From positions 62,001-126,000 of the forward strand of contig NZ_JASBRG010000004.1 in the NCBI RefSeq assembly GCF_029961145.1: a stretch of DNA of 64,000 nucleotides. The letters are read 5' to 3'. This stretch comes from Pinibacter soli (lineage in GTDB: Bacteria > Bacteroidota > Bacteroidia > Chitinophagales > Chitinophagaceae). How positions within the stretch are numbered: the stretch's first letter is position 1; each line of letters begins with the position of its first letter. Below the pieces are notes generated by a model, which was not told where the DNA came from, searched no databases, and saw nothing but the letters and a program-made list of their open reading frames with translations. This document shows, piece by piece, positions 1 through 8,696 of the stretch. A program made the position numbers and the translations under genes.

Positions 1-52
1 TAAAATCACCGTACTTCTTTTGCAGATTCTTTACCGAAATAATGGTTTTCAT
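1..52 (-). CDS. ABC transporter ATP-binding protein, N-terminal fragment
   Basis: Seventeen codons of a gene that runs off the left edge. Reading leftward from the ATG at 52 gives MKTIISVKNLQKKYGDF, the usual opening of an ABC ATPase: a first beta strand followed by the A-loop aromatic (the Tyr before Gly-Asp), which stacks on the ATP adenine. Walker A would lie outside the window. The transported substrate cannot be inferred. The gene is on the same strand as fbp and is separated from it by a two-armed repeat. Confidence 0.6.
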   Translation of the reverse strand, partial: MKTIISVKNLQKKYGDF

Positions 53-83
53 TGTGTGCAGCCTTTTGAGACCACAAGTTACG

Positions 84-174
84 CAAGATTTGAGATTTGA
101 GATTTGAAATTTAAGATTTGAGACCTAGCGAAACCCTAAAATATCAAATCTCAAATTTAAAATCTTGAAAATAC
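84..174. repeat. Two-armed intergenic inverted repeat, AGATTTGA family
   Basis: The left arm (84-123) is an imperfect tandem of AGATTTGAG units. The right arm (142-174) is the inverted counterpart, with TCAAATCTCAAAT units. The short core is 124-141. It fills the gap between fbp and the ABC ATPase gene, both on the minus strand. Confidence 0.7.
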
Positions 175-184
175 ACGTTCTGTA

Positions 185-1189
185 TTAGTATTGCTCCAGC
201 TCTTCCATCATCCCCTTGCTTCCTGCAAAGAATGGAGAACGCTGGTGCAAAAATTCGGGTTGAATGTCGAGAATTCTGTTAACACCATCGGTAGCTTTTC
301 CTCCCGCCATTTCTATGATAAACGCAAACGGATTGCATTCATATTGCAGCCTTAGCTTGCCTGTGGCCATAGACTTTGTAGATGGATACATGAATATTCC
401 GCCGAGAATAAGGTTGCGATGCATATCGCTCACCATACTTCCAATGTAGCGTTGTGTATAAGGGCCGCCATTCGTTTTGTCTTTCTTCTGGCAATTGGTA
501 ATATAGTTTTGAATGCGCTCGTCGTATTCAAAAAAATTCCCGTGATTGACAGAATATATTTTTCCTAACTCAGGCGTTTTTATATTGGGATGACTCAGGC
601 AAAATTCGCCGATAGACGGATCAAGGGTAAAGCCGTTTACTCCTCTGCGTGTTGCATATACAAGCATCGTGGACGATCCGTAGATAATATAACCTGCAGC
701 CACCTGCTTGACACCTGGTTGTAAAAAATCCTCTTTTGTGCAAGGTCGTCCAACAGGAGAAACACGTCTGTAAACACCAAAAATGGTTCCGATAGAAACA
801 TTTACATCGATGTTGCTACTACCATCCAAAGGGTCAAACAATACAACATATTTGCTGTCGTTGCTCACCGGATCATCAAACACGACAACGTCGTCCATTT
901 CTTCACTACCAATACCCGCGCAACTGATTCCGTGACGTAACACGCCAACCATTTGGTTGTTGGAAAAAACATCTAGTTTTTTTACGTTTTCGCCCTGCAC
1001 ATTCGTGTTTCCGGCTTCACCGAGAATGTCTACAAGTCCTGCTTTGTTTACTTCTACATTGATTCTTTTTGCGGCACGACCAATGTCGCGCAAAAGCATA
1101 CTGAGCTCACCCGTAGCCTTAGGAAACATGCGTAACTGCTGAATGGTGAATTCATCCAGCGTCAGAACCTGCCTGTTAATGGTACTCAT
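185..1189 (-). CDS. fbp: Fructose-1,6-bisphosphatase class I
   Basis: Hydrolyses fructose-1,6-bisphosphate to fructose-6-phosphate in cytosolic gluconeogenesis. The metal-binding signature DPLDGSSNIDVNVSIGTIFG is present about 40% into the protein, and the C-terminal sugar-binding region (KLRLQYECNPFAFIIEMAGG) is intact. The open frame extends 12 codons upstream, but the ATG at 1189 (MSTINRQVLT) matches the usual class I start and sits about 28 nt below a good TAnnTTTG box. The resulting length of 334 residues is normal for the family. Flanked by repeats on both sides, so probably monocistronic. Confidence 0.93.
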   Translation of the reverse strand: MSTINRQVLTLDEFTIQQLRMFPKATGELSMLLRDIGRAAKRINVEVNKAGLVDILGEAGNTNVQGENVKKLDVFSNNQMVGVLRHGISCAGIGSEEMDDVVVFDDPVSNDSKYVVLFDPLDGSSNIDVNVSIGTIFGVYRRVSPVGRPCTKEDFLQPGVKQVAAGYIIYGSSTMLVYATRRGVNGFTLDPSIGEFCLSHPNIKTPELGKIYSVNHGNFFEYDERIQNYITNCQKKDKTNGGPYTQRYIGSMVSDMHRNLILGGIFMYPSTKSMATGKLRLQYECNPFAFIIEMAGGKATDGVNRILDIQPEFLHQRSPFFAGSKGMMEELEQY

Positions 1190-1222
1190 AGAAAGCAATT
1201 CGTTGTTTAATTTAGGTTTCAA

Positions 1223-1230
1223 CAAATGTA
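1223..1230 (-). promoter_or_regulatory. Candidate -7 box for fbp
   Basis: On the minus strand this reads TACATTTG, a perfect match to the Bacteroidota -7 consensus TAnnTTTG. No clear TTG lies 17-23 nt upstream, so the -33 element is weak. It would start transcription about 28 nt before the fbp ATG. Confidence 0.4.
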
Positions 1231-1301
1231 AGGGAGTTGAAAATGGAAAGCGAAAAGTTAATAATTAATTGTACGAAGACAAAGAATTCGTTTGCAAAGG
1301 C

Positions 1302-1408
1302 GTGAATCCCCCTTACAAGATTTCTAAAAATCGGCGAGACTGGCATCCCCCTTTTTCAAAGAGCAACTCGATCAATCCGCATAAGTAAATCTTACAAGGG
1401 GGATTCAC
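1302..1408. repeat. Two-armed inverted repeat, GAATCCCCCTTACAAG family
   Basis: Arms of 22 nt at 1302-1323 and 1387-1408 match as inverted repeats at 20 of 22 positions. The 63-nt core contains a partial extra copy of the CATCCCCCTTT motif. It lies between the divergently transcribed fbp and the DUF559 gene. Its GC-rich arms differ from the AT-rich families elsewhere in the window. Confidence 0.75.
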
Positions 1409-1471
1409 CGCACCCGCACGCTGCAACCAATTTGTAACAAGACGCAACTATGACTTTATCATTGATGCATC

Positions 1472-1849
1472 ATGTTCTACATACCGTATAACATAAATCT
1501 CAAAGCATTTTCAAGAAAATTACGCAATCATTCTACATACGGTGAAGTTCTTCTTTGGATGCAATTGCGGGCAGGAGGCGTGAGAGGCTATACGTTCAAC
1601 AGGCAAAAGCCTTTGAGCAATTATATTGTTGACTTTTACTGGAAGCCTCTGAAGCTGGTTATTGAAGTGGACGGAGGTTATCATTTTACACCAGAACAAA
1701 GGGTGATGGACCAACACAGACAACAAATTTTAGAATCAATGGGCCTGCATTTCCTGCGCTTTCGCGACGAGGAGGTTAGAAAAGATATGAGTACAGTTAT
1801 TAAAGCAATTGAATCCTGCATTGAAGCTTTTGAAACAACTTGCCAGTAA
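1472..1849 (+). CDS. DUF559 family nuclease-like protein
   Basis: A 125-residue protein with the DUF559 layout. An N-terminal basic helix (FSRKLRNHSTYGEVLLWMQL) carries the conserved Glu. A GYTFNRQKPLSNYIVDFY strand pair follows, then IEVDGGYHF and a terminal FLRFRDEEV strand-helix. The E...D...ExD pattern resembles the Vsr/PD-(D/E)xK endonuclease fold, so a DNA nuclease is likely, but no substrate is known. It covers one complete domain and appears full length. Its start ATG is 30 nt after another weak ATG. It is a stand-alone gene with no cognate methylase next to it and is bracketed by repeats. Confidence 0.75.
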   Translation: MFYIPYNINLKAFSRKLRNHSTYGEVLLWMQLRAGGVRGYTFNRQKPLSNYIVDFYWKPLKLVIEVDGGYHFTPEQRVMDQHRQQILESMGLHFLRFRDEEVRKDMSTVIKAIESCIEAFETTCQ

Positions 1850-1858
1850 GGGACGATC

Positions 1859-1905
1859 ATTTTCAATTTTCAATTTTCAACTTTCAACTTTCAATTTTCA
1901 AATTG
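1859..1905. repeat. Single-arm TTTTCAA tandem array
   Basis: Five to six imperfect copies of TTTTCAAT/TTTCAACT lie 10 nt after the DUF559 stop codon. The sequence matches one arm of the two-armed elements at 14260 and 45400. No clear partner is present nearby. A weak relative (GTTGAAAATGGAAAGC) lies on the other side of the DUF559 gene near 1236. Confidence 0.55.
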
Positions 1906-1924
1906 TTCTCGCCCCACAAGCAAC

Positions 1925-1950
1925 AAAGCCCTGGTGTTACCCAGAGCTTT
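1925..1950 (-). terminator. Candidate hairpin after pdhB
   Basis: AAAGC-C-CTGG pairs with CCAG-A-GCTTT around a 6-nt loop, giving nine pairs and one mismatch. It lies 26 nt past the pdhB stop on the minus strand. The following T tract is interrupted (TTTGTTGCTTG), so termination efficiency is uncertain. Confidence 0.4.
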
Positions 1951-1975
1951 TGCCTCTCTCATGTATAAAACAAAC

Positions 1976-2965
1976 TTATTTTTTCATGTACATCACGTCT
2001 TTCACAAGCTGAATAGTACGTGGTACACTTGGTAATGCTAGGTCAATAAGGTTTGGCGCATAGTGCAAAGGAGCATCTGCACAAGTGATACGGCGAACAG
2101 GTGCATCAAGGTAGTCAAAACCTTCTTTTTGTATGCGGTAAGCCAATTCAGAAGAAACACCGCACATAGGCCATTGTTCTTCTACAATTACAAGGCGGTT
2201 TGTTTTCTTAACGCTTTCCAGAACGGTCATCCAGTCAAGCGGACGGATGGTGCGCAAATCGATCACTTCTGCACTGATGCCTTCTTTTTCAAGTTCAGCA
2301 GCCGCGCCCATAGCGATTTTCATCATTTTGCTCCAGGAAACGATCGTTACATCGCGCCCTTGTTTTTTCACATCGGCTTTACCCAATGGAATGTAATATT
2401 CTTCTTCAGGAACTTCACTTTTATCACCATACATTACTTCGGCTTCCATGAACATGATCGGATCTTCTTCGTAACGGATGGCTTGTTTCAACAAACCTTT
2501 GGCATCATAACCATTGCTTGGTGAAACCACTTTCAAACCAGGAATATTTGCGTAATAGCTTTCAAAAGCTGTAGAGTGTTGTGCACCTAACTGACCGGCA
2601 GAACCGTTTGGTCCGCGGAAAACGATTGGACAAGAGATTTGACCACCACTCATCGCCAGCATTTTGGATGCTGTATTTAAAATCTGATCCAATGCAAGAA
2701 CCCCAAAGTTCCATGTCATGAACTCAACGATCGGGCGCAAACCGTTTTGCGCAGAACCTACGCTGATCGCCGCAAAACCCAATTCTGAAATAGGTGTATC
2801 GATTACTCTTTTAGCACCGAATTCAGCCAACATACCCTGGCTCACTTTGTATGCGCCATTGTATTCAGCTACTTCTTCTCCCATTAAATATACACGCTCA
2901 TCTCTCCTCATCTCCTCGCTCATTGCTTCCCTAAGGGCTTCACGATATGCAATTGTTCTTGCCAT
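1976..2965 (-). CDS. pdhB: Pyruvate dehydrogenase E1 component, beta subunit
   Basis: The beta subunit of the alpha2beta2 E1 of the pyruvate dehydrogenase complex. It decarboxylates pyruvate with thiamine diphosphate and passes the acetyl group to E2. The pyrimidine-binding domain carries MGEEVAEYNGAYKVSQGM with the conserved Glu that activates the cofactor, followed by TPISELGFAAISVGSA. The C-terminal transketolase domain (VIDLRTIRPLDWMTVLESV and IVEEQWPMCG) completes the protein. The 329-residue length is typical. The alpha subunit is not adjacent. A strong promoter lies directly upstream, so it appears to be transcribed alone. A related 2-oxoacid dehydrogenase specificity cannot be fully excluded. 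Confidence 0.9.
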   Translation of the reverse strand: MARTIAYREALREAMSEEMRRDERVYLMGEEVAEYNGAYKVSQGMLAEFGAKRVIDTPISELGFAAISVGSAQNGLRPIVEFMTWNFGVLALDQILNTASKMLAMSGGQISCPIVFRGPNGSAGQLGAQHSTAFESYYANIPGLKVVSPSNGYDAKGLLKQAIRYEEDPIMFMEAEVMYGDKSEVPEEEYYIPLGKADVKKQGRDVTIVSWSKMMKIAMGAAAELEKEGISAEVIDLRTIRPLDWMTVLESVKKTNRLVIVEEQWPMCGVSSELAYRIQKEGFDYLDAPVRRITCADAPLHYAPNLIDLALPSVPRTIQLVKDVMYMKK

Positions 2966-2990
2966 TGTTTATTTTATTTAAAAAGACGGG

Positions 2991-3021
2991 CAAAAATATT
3001 GGAAGTGCGGCAGATAAACAA
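2991..3021 (-). promoter_or_regulatory. pdhB promoter (Bacteroidota sigma-A type)
   Basis: On the minus strand, TTTTG is followed after 20 nt by TATTTTTG, an exact TAnnTTTG box. This matches the TTTG / TAnnTTTG consensus with normal spacing. Transcription should begin about 20 nt before the pdhB ATG. It is the clearest protein-gene promoter in the window. Confidence 0.65.
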
Positions 3022-3027
3022 AAGCAA

Positions 3028-3257
3028 TTAAGAATTAAGAATTAGGAATTAAGAATTAGGAGTCTGAATGTCAATCATTTAATATTATTTTTTAATATAT
3101 TTTAAGAATTTGGATTAGATGATTTAAAGAATTGGCAGTTTATAACATTATAAACGCTGACCATTGGGCGAAAATGAAAAAGAGACGCCATCACAGCGTC
3201 TCCCATTCTTAACTCTTAATTCTTAATTTCTAACTCTTAATTTCTAACTCTTAATTG
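3028..3257. repeat. Two-armed inverted repeat, AATTAAGAATTA family
   Basis: The left arm (3028-3062) repeats AATTAAGAATTAGG. The right arm (3207-3257) repeats TCTTAATTTCTAAC. The core is about 140 nt and contains the terminator hairpin at 3182-3202. It lies between the mannan operon end and the pdhB promoter. Confidence 0.7.
3171..3202 (-). terminator. Intrinsic terminator of the mannan operon
   Basis: On the minus strand GAGACGC pairs perfectly with GCGTCTC around a 7-nt loop and is followed by TTTTTCATTTT. It lies about 55 nt after the stop of the last mannan-locus gene and ahead of the pdhB promoter, so it separates the two transcripts. Confidence 0.7.
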
Positions 3258-5216
3258 TTACTCCTTGTACTTCACTCCGGCTGTAACTGCCTTCCAATCG
3301 TCTGTGCGGAAAGGCGCTGCAGGAAATCCTTCTTTATTGAAGAGATTTCCGTCGCTCGCATCGTCTGCCCAGTTGTAACGAACGGCCACGGGATTGTCGA
3401 GGCCATCCTGCCAAACGATCACTTTATCTCCCTGTACAATGGCTTTTGCATAGTGGAACTGCTGATCGGCGCCAGCAATTTCAAAGCCTTTTATATAGCC
3501 GTATTTATCTTTTACATAGAGACCGCTGCCTATATGTGCGTACGATACCACAGCTTTTCCATTCTCTATTTTAACGGATTGAAAAACCGGGCCTTCATAT
3601 TCGCCTTCAATGCCGTAGGTATCATGTAAAGCGATCGAAGCAAGACGTTTACCTACATCCTGTTTATTTTTCGGATGAATATCTCCGGGCTCGCCAATAT
3701 CAGTTGTGATGGACATTCCGGTGTTAGGCAAAGCAAGCGTCATTGCCTGCGCCTCACGCAATTCTGCCCAGGTGCTTCCGTTTTTGCTGGTGCCATTAGC
3801 AGAATTGAAAGTTGCAAGTTGCACAAAGTAGAAAGGGAAATTGCCTTCGTTCCATCGCTGTCTCCAGTCGCTGATCATCAAAGGAAACGCTTTTCTGTAT
3901 TGGTATGCGCGGCCAGCGTTACTTTCTCCCTGGTACCAGATGGCGCCTTTGATGCCATATGGAATGATCGGATTTATCATTGCATTGTACAGCAATGTTG
4001 GATAATCATTCGGCCCGGCTGTTGGGTTTCCGTTGATCAAACCTTCAATCTGGAACTTCCATGCGCCGGCAAGAGAAAGCACTTTACTTCCAACGGTTAA
4101 TTTTACAAACTCTGCGTCACCATAAATTCCGCCGCCGCCGCCGGTGTCCTGCACTCTTACAGCGATTACATTTTTACCCGCTTTCAAAACACCTGCAGGA
4201 ATATTGTACACACGTTTTACATTATAACCATTCAATCCCCCTACTGCAGTACCGTTTATATATGTTGCGTCTGCATCGTCAATCATACCAAGTTCAAGCT
4301 CTCCCGGTTTGCCTGCATCCTCAGCAGCAATGTCAATTGTTTTACGGAACCAAACAATACCGTCAAAGTCTGGCAATTGTTGTGTTTCCCATAAAGCCGG
4401 AATTTTCATCGCCGGCCATTTGGTATCGTTGTAATCAGCAGTCTTCCATGCAGCAACGGTGGTTGCATCCGGCATGGCACCTTGCAATGCCTGAATTTTA
4501 TTTTGCAATTGCACTTTCCTCAATTGGCCGATTGAATCTGTGTTGATATGCGGATAGTTTGCGATCATGCTTTTAAACTCATCACTACTTTGAAACGCTT
4601 CACGACTTGTCCAGGTTTCAACTTCTGTTCCTCCCCATGAAGTGTGGATCAAACCGATTGGTACATGAAGTTTATTGTAAAGATCTCTTGCGAAAAAATA
4701 TCCAACCGCGGTAAAGTCTTTAACATTGTCCGATGTTGCGGTTCTCCAGTCTGCCGGATGTTTAATATCCTCCAAAGGCACGCCAGACAAATCTTTCACT
4801 ACTTCTATCTGGCGGATCTGTGGATAGTTTGCCGATGAAATTTCCGTTACTGCATTCTTAGTGCCACTTACATGAAACTCCATGTTCGACTGACCTGAAC
4901 AAACCCAAACCTCACCCACAAGTACATCCGTAAAAGTCACGGTGTTCTTTCCTTTTACTACAAGCGTGTAAGGCCCACCGGCCGCTTCAGCATCCAAAGC
5001 AATTTTCCATTTGCCGTCTTTACCGGCTTTAACGGTTTTTGTCTGCTTGTTGAACTGAATGGTGATTTTTTCATTCTTATCTGCCCACCCCCAAACAGGA
5101 ATCGCCTGATTTCGTTGGAGCACCATTTGATTGCCAAATACTTTCGGTAACGTTACATTTGAAAAGCCCGCAATTGCAGTGAATAGCGCCAGCGCGGAGA
5201 GCGACAATTTTTTCAT
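3258..5216 (-). CDS. Sialate O-acetylesterase-like protein (SASA family), secreted
   Basis: A 652-residue secreted esterase. A signal peptide (MKKLSLSALALFTAIAGFS) is followed by an Ig-like N-terminal domain. The SGNH-type catalytic core shows CSGQSNMEFHV with the nucleophile Ser, IWYQGESNAGRAY and the distal DIHPKNKQDVGKRLA (Asp/His). Inserted at about residues 255-375 is a galactose-binding, GH2-like jelly roll (WETQQLPDFDGIVWFRKT), as in many larger members of the family. It is the last gene of the mannan operon. I infer that it removes acetyl groups from glucomannan rather than sialic acid, because no sialic acid genes are nearby. Substrate specificity is unproven. Confidence 0.82.
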   Translation of the reverse strand: MKKLSLSALALFTAIAGFSNVTLPKVFGNQMVLQRNQAIPVWGWADKNEKITIQFNKQTKTVKAGKDGKWKIALDAEAAGGPYTLVVKGKNTVTFTDVLVGEVWVCSGQSNMEFHVSGTKNAVTEISSANYPQIRQIEVVKDLSGVPLEDIKHPADWRTATSDNVKDFTAVGYFFARDLYNKLHVPIGLIHTSWGGTEVETWTSREAFQSSDEFKSMIANYPHINTDSIGQLRKVQLQNKIQALQGAMPDATTVAAWKTADYNDTKWPAMKIPALWETQQLPDFDGIVWFRKTIDIAAEDAGKPGELELGMIDDADATYINGTAVGGLNGYNVKRVYNIPAGVLKAGKNVIAVRVQDTGGGGGIYGDAEFVKLTVGSKVLSLAGAWKFQIEGLINGNPTAGPNDYPTLLYNAMINPIIPYGIKGAIWYQGESNAGRAYQYRKAFPLMISDWRQRWNEGNFPFYFVQLATFNSANGTSKNGSTWAELREAQAMTLALPNTGMSITTDIGEPGDIHPKNKQDVGKRLASIALHDTYGIEGEYEGPVFQSVKIENGKAVVSYAHIGSGLYVKDKYGYIKGFEIAGADQQFHYAKAIVQGDKVIVWQDGLDNPVAVRYNWADDASDGNLFNKEGFPAAPFRTDDWKAVTAGVKYKE

Positions 5217-5229
5217 ATAGTTGTTCTAA

Positions 5230-5292
5230 GAATTGAAAGTTGAAAATTGAGAGTTAGTGGAGAGTGGGGAATTGGGAGTTAAGAACTCAAAA
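5230..5292. repeat. Degenerate tandem array between two esterase genes
   Basis: Imperfect copies of GAATTGAAAGTTGAAAATTGAGAGTTAG run into GGAGTTAAGAACTCAAAACTC. The second part is partly self-complementary. It resembles a shortened or collapsed two-armed element and fills the 80-nt gap between the genes. Confidence 0.45.
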
Positions 5293-5296
5293 CTCA

Positions 5297-5965
5297 TTAC
5301 TTACTCAGCTCCTCCCACATTTTTTCCGCCACTAATGCATTCCCTTTGTCATTCAAATGCACGCCATCTACTGTTAAAATGCCTTTAGAAGTGTCTTGCG
5401 GATTATTGTCTTTATCGAATTGAGTAAATTCTCTGCGAAGGTCAATAACCGGTACTTTAAATTCGTTGGCAACTTTGCGAATGCTTGCACTGTACTTATC
5501 AAGGTCACTGTCCTGGTTGTTTTCTCCGTTTTTCTTTTCGCCTATCACCGCCGGGGTACAAACGATTACCCTTGCACCTATGGCTTGAATTTTCCTGATG
5601 AGTGCCTGATAAAATTTTTCGAACTTGTCCTGGTCTGTTCCGGTGCCGTAGCTGGCTTTGTGCCAAACATCATTCACACCAATATAGATGAAAACAACGT
5701 CAGGCTTTTTCGCAAGTACATCATCATCCAAACGCAGGTAAAGATCGTAAACCTTATTACCACTAACACCCGCACCGATCAATTCATATTGATCCTGCAG
5801 ATTGTTTTGGTTGATCGTATTTTGAATGAGATCGATATAGCCGCCCTTCTTCGCGCCTTGTTGAGTGATGGAGTCTCCAAAGAAGATAACTTTCTTTTTC
5901 TTTTGTATTACAGACATAGATGCGCAAAGAATGAACAATGCAGCAATGGCAAGTAGTTTTTTCAT
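5297..5965 (-). CDS. SGNH/GDSL hydrolase, probable carbohydrate esterase
   Basis: Lipase-GDSL-2 type esterase of 222 residues. Starting at the ATG at 5965 gives a clean signal peptide (MKKLLAIAALFILCASMSV). The 43 codons of open frame upstream come from repeat sequence and are rejected. Block I is IFFGDSITQQGAKKGG (Ser), block III is YIGVNDVWH (Gly/Asn) and block V is DGVHLNDKGNALVAEKM (Asp/His). All catalytic residues are present. Its position between the epimerase and the SASA-like esterase suggests deacetylation of mannan oligosaccharides. The lack of a lipobox suggests a periplasmic location. Confidence 0.82.
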   Translation of the reverse strand: MKKLLAIAALFILCASMSVIQKKKKVIFFGDSITQQGAKKGGYIDLIQNTINQNNLQDQYELIGAGVSGNKVYDLYLRLDDDVLAKKPDVVFIYIGVNDVWHKASYGTGTDQDKFEKFYQALIRKIQAIGARVIVCTPAVIGEKKNGENNQDSDLDKYSASIRKVANEFKVPVIDLRREFTQFDKDNNPQDTSKGILTVDGVHLNDKGNALVAEKMWEELSK

Positions 5966-6024
5966 ACGTATGTTAGTTGGCCTGTTAAGGATTTTTAAAA
6001 TTAACAGAAAGTAGGAAAAAAAGA

Positions 6025-6155
6025 AATTAATAATTAATAATGAACAATTAAAAGATAACATACTTGAAAAAAGCAATGTCATAGACCAGTTCAAAAATTA
6101 GTAGGGCCACATCCAATAAATAATGTAACCCTTCTTAATTATTAATTATTAATTC
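6025..6155. repeat. Two-armed inverted repeat, ATTAATAATTAATAA family
   Basis: Left arm 6025-6053 (AATTAATAATTAATAATGAAC) and right arm 6132-6155 (TTCTTAATTATTAATTATT) flank a core of about 78 nt. It sits inside the mannan operon between the epimerase and esterase genes. Confidence 0.7.
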
Positions 6156-6170
6156 TGCAAATTTTACCCT

Positions 6171-7346
6171 TCATAAACGTTTCAGCAGTTCAATACAAGC
6201 CCTGCCATTGTGATACGGGCATTTCCATAAACCGGCCTTGTCTTCATTTGGCATTATGCTGTAATCTTCTTTTACGCCCCAGAACCATTCGCCATTTTTT
6301 GCGTCCAAAATATACTGCTTTGTAAACTGCCAGCTGTCGATTGAACGCTGCAAATATTTTTCATTGCCGCTTACTTGTGCTGCATTGAAAAATCCCACCA
6401 TGGCTTCCGCTTGCGGCCACCAATGTTTTTCTTTTATGAGATGATTGTTCTCTACTTCATACCACAAGCCACCATCTTTATCTAAACCTTCGGCAGCAGC
6501 ATCGGCCATTTTGATGGCGTTTGTTTTCATTTTACCGATCCAATCTTCATCATAAATCGCTTCTGCAGCCTCCAATAACAACCAGGCCGCTTCTATGTCA
6601 TGGCCGAATGAAACGATTTGTTTTTTTGAGTTCCAGTCTTCGTCAAAAAATAGTTCGAGGTGATGTGTTTGTTGATTAATAATGTGCCTGTCAAAAGCGG
6701 CTAACAGGTTCTGAATACTCTGTTTAACAGCAGGCGTCTGTTCAATCTGATACAAATTCGTATAAGCTTCCAACACATGCAAATGTGTGTTCATCGTTTT
6801 CTTCTCATTTGCATCCTTCTCACTCAAACGCAGATCAACAATGGGTTTCCAGTCTTGGGTAAATGCTTCAAAATAGCCGCCTTTTCCAGGATCGTAACTG
6901 TATTTTTCAATGGCGTTGTATAAGTCATTTGCTATTTGTTTCGCCTCCGGCAAATGAGACGCACGATAGTATTCACTTGCAGCATATAACGCAAATGACA
7001 ACGCATAGATCTGCTTTTTTGTATCAAGCGGTTGCCCTGAATAATCTACCGTCCAGTAGACACCACCATTCTCCTTGTCTATAAAATATTTTGTGATGTA
7101 ATCAAACGCTCTCGTTGCTACTTCAAGGTATTTTTTTTCTTTTGTAAAATTAAAGGCAGCAGCGAATGTCCATAGAATGCGGGCATTTAACACAGAACCC
7201 TTCGGTGCTTTATTGTCAATGTTATTTTCATTGTCAATCTTTCCATAAAAACCGCCATACTCTTCATCTATTGTATAATCGATCCAATATTGAAGAATGT
7301 TACTTAACTCTACGGCAAGCTCGTTTTTGTATTGCGTAAGATTCAT
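6171..7346 (-). CDS. ce: Cellobiose 2-epimerase
   Basis: AGE-family (alpha6/alpha6)-barrel enzyme of 391 residues. It converts the reducing-end sugar of beta-1,4-disaccharides between glucose and mannose. Here it would turn mannobiose into mannosylglucose in the cytosol. Family signatures are clear: GSVLNARILWTFAAA with the catalytic Arg, FGHDIEAAWLLLEAAE (His), KEKHWWPQAEAMVGF (His/Trp/Glu) and KCPYHNGRACIELL with the second essential His. There is no signal peptide. It follows the GH130 gene by only 3 nt, the same pairing as in the Bacteroides fragilis mannobiose pathway, which supports epimerase rather than N-acylglucosamine epimerase activity. Confidence 0.9.
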   Translation of the reverse strand: MNLTQYKNELAVELSNILQYWIDYTIDEEYGGFYGKIDNENNIDNKAPKGSVLNARILWTFAAAFNFTKEKKYLEVATRAFDYITKYFIDKENGGVYWTVDYSGQPLDTKKQIYALSFALYAASEYYRASHLPEAKQIANDLYNAIEKYSYDPGKGGYFEAFTQDWKPIVDLRLSEKDANEKKTMNTHLHVLEAYTNLYQIEQTPAVKQSIQNLLAAFDRHIINQQTHHLELFFDEDWNSKKQIVSFGHDIEAAWLLLEAAEAIYDEDWIGKMKTNAIKMADAAAEGLDKDGGLWYEVENNHLIKEKHWWPQAEAMVGFFNAAQVSGNEKYLQRSIDSWQFTKQYILDAKNGEWFWGVKEDYSIMPNEDKAGLWKCPYHNGRACIELLKRL

Positions 7347-7349
7347 TGT

Positions 7350-8537
7350 TTACGTAGTGGCGAATCGTTTTACCAAAGCCTTGTTTTTTTCAATAATACC
7401 GATCAATGTATTCACAGAAGTTGCAGAACGCAGACCATCCGGTGCTGTGTTCATCACATAATCGAGCAGTTGACCAAGCGATGATTCTGCCACATGCATG
7501 CGTGTATCTGAAGACGCATAGTAAATCAACACACGGCCATCCTCATCCAATATCCAACCATTGCTAAAGACTACATTCGACACATCTCCTACTCTTTCTT
7601 CACCATCTGGTGCAATGAAATATCCTGACGGTTTGTGTGAAACTTTTGTAATGTCGTTTAAATCTGTCATGAACACATACAGCACGTAGCGCAGTCCTGC
7701 TGCAGTATGGCGAACGCCATGTGCGAGATGCAACCAACCATATTTCGTTTTAATCGGCGCGGGCCCAAGGCCATTTTTCGCTTCATACACGGTATGATAC
7801 ACTTTCTTGTCGATCACAATCTCTTCCTTCACTTCTGCATATTCAATGCTATCGCTTAAACCAAAACCAATGCCACCGCCGTTTCCAGCTTCGATAAAAC
7901 TATCTTGCGGGCGAGTATAGAAAGCATATTTTCCATTCACAAATTCAGGATGCAGCACAACGTTTCGTTGTTGCGGAGACCGTGTTTTTAAATCAGCCAA
8001 CCTTTCCCATTTCTTCAAATCCTTTGTGCGTACGATACCGCACTGTGCTATTGCGGCAGACTGATCGCCGGGCTTTGCTGCAGGGTCACGGCGCTCTGTG
8101 CAAAACAAGCCATAGATCCACCCATCTTCATGTTGAATCAACCTTATATCATAAATATTGGTATCTGGATTTTCGGTTTCCGGTATCACTACCGGATAAT
8201 CCCAAAACACAAAATTGTCAATACCATTGTCGCTTTCTGCCACAGCAAAAAACGATTTGCGATCCAGCCCTTCTACTCTCGCAACGATGTAATATTTGTC
8301 ATCAAGCTTGACTGCACCGGCATTCAAAACTGCGTTGATACCAAAACGCTCCATCAAATAAGGATTGCTTTGCTCATTCAAATCATAGCGCCAGAATACC
8401 GGCGTATGTGCCGCCGTTAATATCGGGTACCTGTAGCGATGATATACACCATTGCTTTCTTCCACGATTTCATTACTTCTGTGAATCAATCTGTCGTATG
8501 CTGTTTGCAGCATTTCCAGCCTTTTTTCGAATTCCAT
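7350..8537 (-). CDS. 4-O-beta-D-mannosyl-D-glucose phosphorylase (GH130)
   Basis: Cytosolic GH130 phosphorylase that cleaves mannosyl-beta-1,4-glucose with phosphate to alpha-mannose-1-phosphate and glucose. The [20 protein letters not shown] block is characteristic of GH130 subfamily 1. The proposed proton-donor Asp lies in [19 protein letters not shown], and phosphate-binding Arg/His residues occur in the [11 protein letters not shown] region. I start at the ATG at 8537 ([10 protein letters not shown], 395 residues); the frame also opens at a GTG three codons earlier. It is next to a cellobiose 2-epimerase, as expected from the B. fragilis pathway. Mannosylglucose is preferred over mannobiose as substrate by subfamily and by neighbour. 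Confidence 0.92.
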   Translation of the reverse strand: MEFEKRLEMLQTAYDRLIHRSNEIVEESNGVYHRYRYPILTAAHTPVFWRYDLNEQSNPYLMERFGINAVLNAGAVKLDDKYYIVARVEGLDRKSFFAVAESDNGIDNFVFWDYPVVIPETENPDTNIYDIRLIQHEDGWIYGLFCTERRDPAAKPGDQSAAIAQCGIVRTKDLKKWERLADLKTRSPQQRNVVLHPEFVNGKYAFYTRPQDSFIEAGNGGGIGFGLSDSIEYAEVKEEIVIDKKVYHTVYEAKNGLGPAPIKTKYGWLHLAHGVRHTAAGLRYVLYVFMTDLNDITKVSHKPSGYFIAPDGEERVGDVSNVVFSNGWILDEDGRVLIYYASSDTRMHVAESSLGQLLDYVMNTAPDGLRSATSVNTLIGIIEKNKALVKRFATT

Positions 8538-8580
8538 ATACTTCACTTTTTCTGTTTTGTTTTAGGTGGAAATGCGGGAG

Positions 8581-8696
8581 GAATTAATAATTAATAATTA
8601 ACAATTAATAGGAGGTCATTCGCTTTTGTATAAAAGAGTATGCAAGTAAAAACTCACGCTCGCACTCTATTAATTTTTAATTATTAATTATTAATT
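8581..8696. repeat. Two-armed inverted repeat, ATTAATAATTAATAA family
   Basis: Left arm 8581-8611 and right arm 8667-8696 are near-perfect inverted copies built from ATTAATAATTA units. The core is about 55 nt. The right arm contains the stop codon of the symporter gene. It occupies almost the whole gap between the symporter and GH130 genes within the operon. Confidence 0.75.

Noticed and set aside
4061..4546. Long open frames antisense to the SASA-like gene and similar shadow frames elsewhere
   Set aside because: They lie fully opposite well-supported genes, lack domains and follow from the codon bias of the real gene.
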